Assembly: GCA_900770725.1 (NCBI GenBank) | Contig: CAAGLL010000023.1 | Span: 1 to 27,460, forward strand | DNA from: an uncultured Succinivibrio sp. | Lineage (GTDB): Bacteria > Pseudomonadota > Gammaproteobacteria > Enterobacterales > Succinivibrionaceae | DNA: 27,460 nt | Direction of reading: 5' to 3' | Shown here: positions 15,292 to 22,222 of the stretch, in pieces | How the letters are laid out: every line of letters begins with the position of its first letter | Position numbering within the stretch: the first letter of the stretch is position 1 | The notes under the pieces: model-generated | The model's input: only the letters and a program-made list of their open reading frames with translations | What the model was told of the DNA's origin: nothing | The model's database searches: none | Translations under genes and position numbers: made by a program

Positions 15292-16046
15292 TCCCCTGCC
15301 TTGACGTCAAGGACGGGGTCGTGGTCAAGGGCGTGCAGTTCCGCAACCACACCGTGATGGGCTCGATCGTAGACCTCGCGCGCCGCTACGCCGAGGAAGG
15401 CGCCGACGAGCTCGTGTTCTACGACATCACCGCCTCCTCGGACAGCCGCGTCGTCGACAAGTCCTGGGTGGCGAAGGTCGCCGAGGTCATCAACATCCCG
15501 TTCGCGGTCGCAGGCGGGATCAGGACCGTCGAGGAGGCGCACGCCATCCTCTCAAACGGCGCCGACAAGATCTCGATAAACTCGCCCGCGCTCGAGGATC
15601 CCACGCTCATCACGAGGCTCGCCGACCGCTTCGGCGTCTCCTGCGTGGTCGTGGGCATCGACACCTACAAGGATCCGGGAAGCGGCGAGTACCTCGTCAA
15701 GCAGTACACCGGCGATCCCTCGCGCACCATCACCACGAGCCGCAGGACGCTCGACTGGGTCGAGGAGGTGCAGAGGCGCGGGGCCGGCGAGATCACGCTC
15801 AACATGATGAACCAGGACGGCATGCGCAAGGGCTACGACATCGAGCAGCTGAAGCTCGTCCGCGCGCGCTGCAAGGTCCCGCTCATCGCCTCGGGCGGCG
15901 CGGGGACCATGGAGCACTTCTACCAGGCCTTCCACGACGCCGACTGCGACGGGGCGCTGGCCGCGTCGGTGTTCCACAAGGGCACCATCGCCATTCCTGA
16001 CTTGAAGCAATACCTGAGGGAGAAGGGGGTAACCGTCCGTGATTAG
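15273..16046 (+). CDS. hisF: Imidazole glycerol phosphate synthase, cyclase subunit
   Basis: 257 aa barrel paralogous to HisA. RRIIPCLDVKDGVVVKGVQF contains catalytic Asp11, and VVGIDTYKD contains Asp130. FAVAGGIRTVEEA and PLIASGGAGTMEHF are the two phosphate-binding loops. With HisH it makes IGP and AICAR from PRFAR and ammonia. The ATG lies inside the hisA frame with GGGAGG 8-9 nt upstream. The last 8 nt overlap hisI. Confidence 0.97.
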   Translation: MLARRIIPCLDVKDGVVVKGVQFRNHTVMGSIVDLARRYAEEGADELVFYDITASSDSRVVDKSWVAKVAEVINIPFAVAGGIRTVEEAHAILSNGADKISINSPALEDPTLITRLADRFGVSCVVVGIDTYKDPGSGEYLVKQYTGDPSRTITTSRRTLDWVEEVQRRGAGEITLNMMNQDGMRKGYDIEQLKLVRARCKVPLIASGGAGTMEHFYQAFHDADCDGALAASVFHKGTIAIPDLKQYLREKGVTVRD

Positions 16047-16437
16047 GTATTTCCACGGGTTCCAGAGCATCGACGAACTCGACTTTTCAAAGAACAGCGG
16101 GCTCATCCCCGCGATCGTCCAGGACTGCCAGACCGGCATGGTGCTGATGCTGGGGTACATGAACCCGGAGTCGATCCAGAAGACGCTGGACACCGGGCTC
16201 GTGACCTTCTGGTCGCGCTCGCGCAACTGCCTGTGGACCAAGGGCGAGAGCTCGCACAACTACCTGCACATGCGCTCCATCGCCTGCGACTGCGACAAGG
16301 ACACCCTGCTCGTGCTCGCCCGCCCAGACGGCCCGACCTGCCACAAGGGCACCACGAGCTGCTTTGACGCCTCCCCGCTTGCAGACTCGACTTCCCGCTA
16401 CATCGCAGGAGCTCCGCTGCCCAAATGCAGAGCATGA
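16039..16437 (+). CDS. hisI: Phosphoribosyl-AMP cyclohydrolase, monofunctional (no HisE domain)
   Basis: 132 aa from a GTG start overlapping hisF by 8 nt. GMVLMLGYMNPESIQKTLDTG and FWSRSRNCLWTKGESSHN are family signatures. DCDKD (residues 84-88) and Cys101/Cys108 (GPTCHKGTTSCF) are the Mg/Zn ligands. It opens the adenine ring of PR-AMP. Enteric HisI is fused to the HisE pyrophosphatase domain (about 200 aa in total). Here the frame ends about 24 residues after the last metal ligand, with an unrelated tail (SPLADSTSRYIAGAPLPKCRA is not HisE-like). HisE must be encoded elsewhere or replaced. Confidence 0.94.
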   Translation: MIRYFHGFQSIDELDFSKNSGLIPAIVQDCQTGMVLMLGYMNPESIQKTLDTGLVTFWSRSRNCLWTKGESSHNYLHMRSIACDCDKDTLLVLARPDGPTCHKGTTSCFDASPLADSTSRYIAGAPLPKCRA

Positions 16438-17450
16438 GCACCCACATCGGCCTTGAGCCGGAAACCGTAGCTGTATTCATCATCCTGGGCGTCGCCGCCT
16501 TCATCCTCGACATGTGGGGCAACCGCGGCGACCAGCCCATCAGCTTCCGCAAGGCCGTGGCCTGGACGCTGTTCTGGATAGCCGTAGGACTGGGGTTTGC
16601 AGGCTTCCTGTGGTTCCACTTCAACTTCGAGGTAGCCTCGCTCTACCTCGCAGGCTACCTCTTCGAGCAGGCGCTTTCGGTCGACAACCTGTTCGTGATG
16701 ATGGCGATCTTCGCGTGGTTCCACGTCAAGGGCGGCTACTGCCACCGCGTGCTCTACTGGGGCGTGCTGGGGGCGGTGGTCTTCCGCCTCATATTCGTGG
16801 CAGTCGGCACCACGCTCTTCGCGCTGGGGCCGGTGTTCGAGATGATCTTCGCCGCGCTCGTCGCCTTCTCGGGCGTCATGATGCTCAAGAAGCACGACGA
16901 CTCCGAGGGCGCCGGCGACATCAGCTCCAAGGGCGTCTACCGCCTGGTGCGCCACTTCATGCCGCTGTGGCCCAAGATCTCCTCGCACGCGTTCTTCCTG
17001 TCGCGCCGCGAGGTCGATGAGGAGCTCAAGAAGCCCGAGAACCGCGGCATCAGGCTCGTGCGCCACGGCGCCTTCTACGCCACGCCGCTCTTCCTGTGCA
17101 TGTGCGTCATCGAGACCACCGACGTGATGTTCGCGTTCGACTCGGTGCCGGCGGTCATCGCGGTCAGCCGCGAGCCGCTCATCGTCTACTCGGCGATGAT
17201 GTTCGCCGTGCTCGGGCTGCGCTCGATGTACTTCGTGCTCGACGCGATGCGCGCCTACCTCGTGCACCTTGAGAAGGCGGTCATCGCGCTGCTCTTCTTC
17301 ATCGCCTTCAAGCTGCTCGCAGGCGCCACGCTGCACCTGTGGGGCTTTGGCGTCGACATCGGCGTCTACACCTCGCTTGCGGTCATCGCCGTGATCCTGG
17401 GCTTAGGGATCCTCGCAAGCCTGATCTTCCCGGGCCGGAAGAAGGCCTGA
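16425..17450 (+). CDS. TerC/Alx-family integral membrane protein
   Basis: 341 aa with about eight to nine membrane segments. The two acidic intramembrane signatures of the family are present: EQALSVDNLFVMM in the first half and ETTDVMFAFDSVPAVIAVSR in the second. Members such as Alx and the tellurite-resistance-associated TerC are linked to Mn2+ efflux and metal loading of exported enzymes; the specific role here is inferred. Start: the ATG at 16425 has AGGAG 13 nt upstream, while a second ATG at 16434 forms an ATGA overlap with the hisI stop. Either gives translational coupling to hisI. It is the last gene before a strong terminator, so it appears to be part of the his transcript. Confidence 0.9.
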   Translation: MQSMSTHIGLEPETVAVFIILGVAAFILDMWGNRGDQPISFRKAVAWTLFWIAVGLGFAGFLWFHFNFEVASLYLAGYLFEQALSVDNLFVMMAIFAWFHVKGGYCHRVLYWGVLGAVVFRLIFVAVGTTLFALGPVFEMIFAALVAFSGVMMLKKHDDSEGAGDISSKGVYRLVRHFMPLWPKISSHAFFLSRREVDEELKKPENRGIRLVRHGAFYATPLFLCMCVIETTDVMFAFDSVPAVIAVSREPLIVYSAMMFAVLGLRSMYFVLDAMRAYLVHLEKAVIALLFFIAFKLLAGATLHLWGFGVDIGVYTSLAVIAVILGLGILASLIFPGRKKA

Positions 17451-17456
17451 TCAAAA

Positions 17457-17490
17457 GCGCGGGCAAGGCCCGCGCGCTTTCATATTTTTT
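17457..17490 (+). terminator. Intrinsic terminator of the his-terC operon
   Basis: GCGCGGGC-AAG-GCCCGCGC (17457-17475) is followed by GCTTTCATATTTTTT. It begins 6 nt after the terC-family stop codon. Confidence 0.88.
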
Positions 17491-17492
17491 CC

Positions 17493-17517
17493 GCCGGCAG
17501 GCCCTGGGCCTGCCGGC
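17493..17517. other. Second perfect palindrome between terC and the SNF2 gene
   Basis: GCCGGCAGGCCC-T-GGGCCTGCCGGC is a 25-nt palindrome directly after the T-run of the terminator and 23 nt before the SNF2 start. It may insulate the SNF2 gene from read-through or form its leader hairpin. No clear promoter is visible between it and the start codon. Confidence 0.55.
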
Positions 17518-17540
17518 TCCTTGATGGACGGAGCATCCTG

Positions 17541-20500
17541 ATGGACGACATAACGCTGATGGACAAGGCGCCCTACGCCGAACTCGTGGCGACCCCGTGG
17601 GGGCGCTGGTTCATATCCGACATGGCAGACTTCATGGGCGCGAAGTTCATGAAGGCGGGCACGACCCAGGTCTACGGCGGCAAGATCACGGACGTGGAAT
17701 ACGAGACCTACCGCCACAGCAATACCATCCACATCGAAGGCAACTTCGGGGTGAACTACCACCCCGTCGAAGTGAGCATCGGGAGATACTCGGACAAGCA
17801 GATCCGGGACATCGAGGCGTTCTTCGGCAAGAACGCGCAGGCCCTTGCCGACCTCAAGGAGCTCAAGCTCCCGCTTGAGACCGTCATGGCCCTCGAGCGC
17901 CTGGGGATCCCCATGCGCATGAATCATGACGACGACACCGTCTGCGACTACTACTGCCGAGACGGCGGCGAGGGCGAGCCCTGCTCCCACGTCGCGGGGC
18001 TTGTCGTGCGCTTGGGGCACATGGTCGACAACGATCCCTGCTGGATCTTCAGGTGGCACGGCTACAACATCCGCGGCAAGTTCGGGATAAGGAAGGCTCC
18101 GCCCGAGAAGATGCCCGAGCCGCCCAAGCCCAGGCAGGTAAGGCACCGCGACATCAACCCTGCAGACTACGCCACCACGTGGTGGGGCCAGGCGTTCGTC
18201 GCGCCCTTCGCCTGCAACGAAAACCGCGACGCTCTCAGGCGCGCCAAGTCCGACATCACGGCCGGGCGCATGGGCAAGCTCACCGTAGGCTCGCGCTCGG
18301 GCAAGGTCTCGGGCACCGACGGCAAGAGCCGCGGCAGCAAGGGCCGCGTGGTGATGGAGTTCGAGCAGATGGGCGCGCTGCAGAAGGATGAAATCTCCGC
18401 GATCTTCAGGAAGCACCCCGAGTACGCCGCCGACTTCTCGGTGGGCACCATGCCCGAAGGCCTGCCCGAGCTCATGGAGAAGAAGAAGATCCCCTTGTGG
18501 TTCGACTACCGCAAGGACGCCATCTACTGCTCGAACTACGGCTGCCAGTGGAGCGGGACCAGCAACAGGTGCCAGCACTGCCTGGCGCTCGCCCTGACCT
18601 TCACCAAGAGCGTCGACGCCGATCCGGCGCTGCTCTTCCGCCTGCGCGGCTTCAACATCGACAAGGCCATCAAGGGCCTGGGCGTCCTCACGCGCGACGT
18701 CAGGGCCGGCGTCTGGATGCCATTCCAGAAGCTCATGGACCGCGGCCACGAGCTCGACAGCCGCGAGGATCAGGACAAGACCGCCAAGGATCTGCTCGAG
18801 CACTTGGACCGCGTGACCTACGCCAAGCTGCCCAAGGGACTGCTCGACTCGGTGCTCGCGCTCATGCCAGAGACCGTGCAGGGCCTGAGCTCCAAGCAGG
18901 GCGCGCGCCAGGTGCTGCGCGAGGTCCTCGCCTGCGCCAAGACCGCTGCCACCGAGATCACCTCGTCGTCCACCCGCGCCAAAGTGCTGCCGGACTTCCC
19001 GCACGGCGCCGTGCGGTTCGACGCCAACGGCGGGCAGGGATTCTTCGAGGACCTCAGCACCACCCTCGAGGTCGTCGAAGGCGAGGGCGACTCCCACCTG
19101 CTCCCCAGCTACTACTTCGACAGCTTCTTCGAAAGCCCGGACAGCTTCGACGACTTCGAAAGCCTCAAAGAGGCCCTGTCCATCCATCACAAGTCCAAAG
19201 TCCCGGTCAAGGCCAGGGTGTTCAACTACGGCTCCTACGCCCCGCACACCTTCAATGAGATGCACTCAGGCTTCGCCGGCCTCTTCAACTTCAAGGTCGA
19301 TGCCGGGGTCATAGCGTCGATGCCGCCGCAGACCTACTGCGCCTACCTGATGCTCCTGCTCGCCTGCAAGATGATCTCCGCAGGGGCGGTGATGCCCTTC
19401 CCGCTCGAATACGGCAAGTCGCCCTATGTGAGGTGGCTTCCCAACCTCCTCTCGCGCGAGGTTGAGACGCTGACGGCCAAGGCCGGCTCGATCTCCCGCA
19501 GGCTCCTTGCCGGCACCGCGGTAAGGTTCGGGGATGGCGCCGAGGGCATGTCCGACCTCTGCTTCGGCGCCAGCCTGCTCGGCGCCTTCATGGACGACCT
19601 TGTCTGCAAGGGCTTCAAGATCTGGTGCGGCGACAAGTACGACCTCGACAAGATCACGACCCGCACCCCGGAATTCTGCGCGCTCTTCATGGGCTCGTGC
19701 CCAAGCGAGAAGGCGATTGCAGACCGCCTGCGCAAGTCCCTGGGCGACTTCCTCGCCCCGCTCTACATCGCGGGTTCCTCGATGCTCCCGGTGCTCATCC
19801 TCGAAAACCCGTACAGCGACGAGCGCAGCGCCCTGCAGGCCGAGGAGGAGATCATGGAGGCCGGGCGCGAGGATCCCGCCTCCCTGCTCGATCCTGCCTT
19901 CAAGCTCCCAGATCCAGAGGATGACAAGGTCCAGGCGAAGGGCTCCAGGAAGAGGAAGGCCGGCGGCAGGAAGGCCAGGGCGCTTGCGCCCGACGCCGTG
20001 ACCGTCGACGAGGATCCGCACGCCGCGGCTATCCGCGCAGGCTTCATCGACCGCGAAAGCGGGCGCTACATCGGCGCCTCCGAAATAGACTCGCTCACCG
20101 CGGCCAAGGCCTCCGAGTGCCGCAGGGTGCTTTTGCGCATCGCCTCCCTCATCCCCGATCTCAAGGGCCTGGCCTCGGGCGCCGAGGACAGCGCCGAGCT
20201 CTCGCTCTCCGGGCTCCAGGACGCTCTTCTGAACACCCTGCCCGCGCTCGCCCTCACCGGAACTAGGGTGATCCTGCCCCGCTCGATGGCCGATCTGCTG
20301 AGGCCCTCGGTCTCGGCCTCCATCAAGAGCCGCCGCACCAAGGCTCCCAAGGGCCTGGGGCTCGTCTCGCTTGCCGATCTGCTCACCTTCGACTGGAAGG
20401 CCACGCTCGGGGGCGAGGAGATCCCCGACTCCGAGTTCGAGAAGCTCGCCGAGCACGCGGGCCACCTCGTGCGCTTTGGCGAGGAGTACGTCTACATCAG

Positions 20501-22151
20501 CGCCGCCGACGCCCAGGCCATCGCCAGGCTGCTCCACGGCAAGGCCGCCAAGCCCTCGAAGCTGCGCGTGCTCCAGGCCGCGCTCTCAGGCTCCTACGGC
20601 GGCGAGAAGGTCTTCATCGACGAGGGCGTCAGGAAGGCCATCGAGGAGGAGCTCAAGACCCCGCCTGCCGTGGTGCCCGAAGGCATCAACGCCTCGCTGC
20701 GCCCCTACCAGGAGCGCGGCTTCTCCTGGCTCGTGCACAACCTGCGCGCGCGCATGGGCTCGATAATCGCCGACGACATGGGCCTTGGCAAGACGCTCCA
20801 GGTCATCTCGGCGCTCAAGGCCATGAAGGATCAGAAGCTCCTCTCCCAGGCCCTCGTCGTGGTGCCCGCCTCCATCGTGCTCAACTGGGAGCGCGAGGTG
20901 AGGCGCTTCGCCCCCTCGCTCACGACCAACGTCTTCTACGGCTCAAGCCGCAGGCTCGACGATGAGTCAGACCTCACCATCACCACCTACGGCACCGTGC
21001 GCTCGGAGGCGAAGGCGCTTGCCAAGCGCGAGTGGTCGGTCATCGTCGCCGACGAGGCCCAGAACATCAAGAACCCGCAGTCGCAGATCTTCCAGGCGAT
21101 GGGATCGCTCAAGCGCCAGGCGGCCATCGCGATGACCGGCACCCCGGTCGAGAACCGCCTTGCCGACTACTGGGCGATCATGGAGTTCGTCAACCCCGGG
21201 CTCTTCGGAACCTTCTCGGACTTCAACTCCGAGTACGCCCTGCCCATCGAGCGCGAGCGCGACGCCGACGCCGTGCAGCGCCTGCGCCAGGTCACCGCGC
21301 CCTTCATCATCCGCCGCCTCAAGTCCGACAAGTCCGTCATCGCCGATCTGCCCGACAAGATCAGCACCGACCGCTACTGCGCTCTCACCAAGTCCCAGGC
21401 GGCGATGTACCAGGCGCTGGTCAACGACGGCCTCGACGGGATCAACGAAAGCGATCCTGCGATCGTGCGCAGCGCCAATGTGCTAAAGCTCATCCTGAGG
21501 CTCAAGCAGACCTGCGACGCCCCCGAGCTCTTTGCAAAGGATCAGGGGTCGTCGCAAGGCCCGTCCCAGTCGGGCAAGGCCATGGCGCTATTGGACCTGC
21601 TCGCGGACATCACCACAGCCGGGCGCAAGGCCATCGTCTTCACGCAGTTCAAGGAGATGGGAGACCTGCTCGTAAAGTGGATCGGACAGCGCCTTGGGGC
21701 CGAGCCCGACTTCATAAACGGCTCGGTGCCGGTCAAGCGCCGCCAGGAGATGGTCGACCGCTTCCAGCAGGATCCTGCCGACAGGATCATGGTGCTCTCG
21801 CTCAAGGCAGCCGGCACCGGACTCAACCTCACCGCAGCCTCGGCGGTCATCCACTACGATCTGTGGTGGAACCCCGCCGTCGAGGATCAGGCCACCGACC
21901 GCGCCTACCGCATCGGCCAGCACAGCAACGTCGAGGTCTTCCGCTTCATCTGCGCCAACACCTTCGAGGAGAAGATCAACGACATCATCAACTCGAAGAA
22001 GGAACTTGCCGATCTCACCGTGCTCAAGGGCGAGAAGTGGCTCGGCGACATGTCAAAGGCGGAACTGCGGCAATTCCTGAGCCTTGCTGGCGGCGAGGGC
22101 GGCGTCGAGGCCGAGGACGATGGCGATGACGAGGGCCCGGCCCGGGCCTGA
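17541..22151 (+). CDS. Giant SWIM zinc-finger / SNF2-family ATPase
   Basis: 1536 aa. Order of parts: an N-terminal module with a SWIM-like finger (Cys135, Cys139, Cys148, His150); a second repeat module with another (Cys330, Cys335, Cys344, His346), each followed by a W/L-F-R-x-R/H-GxN motif; a long middle region (about 390-925) of unknown fold with a basic linker near 805-815; then an SNF2-associated stretch (SLADLLTFDWKATLGGEE) and a complete SNF2 motor. Motor motifs: DDMGLGKT (1078-1085), DEAQ (1171-1174), MTGTP (1198-1202), and TDRAYRIGQ (1452-1460) with the motif VI arginines. It is a DNA- or nucleoprotein-translocating ATPase by family; the target is unknown. Bacterial SNF2 proteins are usually around 900-1100 aa, and SWIM proteins are often a separate neighbouring gene. 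GGAG lies 7 nt before the ATG. It is followed by its ATPase-less paralogue. Confidence 0.9.
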   Translation: MDDITLMDKAPYAELVATPWGRWFISDMADFMGAKFMKAGTTQVYGGKITDVEYETYRHSNTIHIEGNFGVNYHPVEVSIGRYSDKQIRDIEAFFGKNAQALADLKELKLPLETVMALERLGIPMRMNHDDDTVCDYYCRDGGEGEPCSHVAGLVVRLGHMVDNDPCWIFRWHGYNIRGKFGIRKAPPEKMPEPPKPRQVRHRDINPADYATTWWGQAFVAPFACNENRDALRRAKSDITAGRMGKLTVGSRSGKVSGTDGKSRGSKGRVVMEFEQMGALQKDEISAIFRKHPEYAADFSVGTMPEGLPELMEKKKIPLWFDYRKDAIYCSNYGCQWSGTSNRCQHCLALALTFTKSVDADPALLFRLRGFNIDKAIKGLGVLTRDVRAGVWMPFQKLMDRGHELDSREDQDKTAKDLLEHLDRVTYAKLPKGLLDSVLALMPETVQGLSSKQGARQVLREVLACAKTAATEITSSSTRAKVLPDFPHGAVRFDANGGQGFFEDLSTTLEVVEGEGDSHLLPSYYFDSFFESPDSFDDFESLKEALSIHHKSKVPVKARVFNYGSYAPHTFNEMHSGFAGLFNFKVDAGVIASMPPQTYCAYLMLLLACKMISAGAVMPFPLEYGKSPYVRWLPNLLSREVETLTAKAGSISRRLLAGTAVRFGDGAEGMSDLCFGASLLGAFMDDLVCKGFKIWCGDKYDLDKITTRTPEFCALFMGSCPSEKAIADRLRKSLGDFLAPLYIAGSSMLPVLILENPYSDERSALQAEEEIMEAGREDPASLLDPAFKLPDPEDDKVQAKGSRKRKAGGRKARALAPDAVTVDEDPHAAAIRAGFIDRESGRYIGASEIDSLTAAKASECRRVLLRIASLIPDLKGLASGAEDSAELSLSGLQDALLNTLPALALTGTRVILPRSMADLLRPSVSASIKSRRTKAPKGLGLVSLADLLTFDWKATLGGEEIPDSEFEKLAEHAGHLVRFGEEYVYISAADAQAIARLLHGKAAKPSKLRVLQAALSGSYGGEKVFIDEGVRKAIEEELKTPPAVVPEGINASLRPYQERGFSWLVHNLRARMGSIIADDMGLGKTLQVISALKAMKDQKLLSQALVVVPASIVLNWEREVRRFAPSLTTNVFYGSSRRLDDESDLTITTYGTVRSEAKALAKREWSVIVADEAQNIKNPQSQIFQAMGSLKRQAAIAMTGTPVENRLADYWAIMEFVNPGLFGTFSDFNSEYALPIERERDADAVQRLRQVTAPFIIRRLKSDKSVIADLPDKISTDRYCALTKSQAAMYQALVNDGLDGINESDPAIVRSANVLKLILRLKQTCDAPELFAKDQGSSQGPSQSGKAMALLDLLADITTAGRKAIVFTQFKEMGDLLVKWIGQRLGAEPDFINGSVPVKRRQEMVDRFQQDPADRIMVLSLKAAGTGLNLTAASAVIHYDLWWNPAVEDQATDRAYRIGQHSNVEVFRFICANTFEEKINDIINSKKELADLTVLKGEKWLGDMSKAELRQFLSLAGGEGGVEAEDDGDDEGPARA

Positions 22152-22183
22152 GCGCCCGCGCCGCGCCAAATTGACAGCATCTT

Positions 22184-22206
22184 GCAAGGGGCATGCCGCC
22201 CCTTGC
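22184..22206. other. Stem-loop between the SNF2 gene and its paralogue
   Basis: GCAAGGGGC-ATGCC-GCCCCTTGC forms a 9-bp stem with a 5-nt loop in the 71-nt gap, 16 nt before the paralogue's ATG. There is no T-run, so it may tune differential expression within one transcript rather than terminate it. Confidence 0.5.
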
Positions 22207-22222
22207 CCGCATAAGGACGCAA

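Noticed and set aside
17451..19265. 604-aa open frame on the minus strand opposite the SNF2 gene
   Set aside because: It is antisense to a clearly coding SNF2/SWIM frame; high GC and codon bias create long antisense frames. Its Val/Leu/Gly/His-rich composition is typical of shadows and no domain is visible.
19266..20537. 423-aa minus-strand open frame inside the SNF2 gene
   Set aside because: Same reasoning; repetitive shadow composition, no ribosome site, opposite a conserved region shared with the paralogue.
22171..22176. Perfect TTGACA between the SNF2 gene and its paralogue
   Set aside because: No -10-like hexamer at 16-18 nt; the region there is the GC-rich hairpin. Treated as chance.
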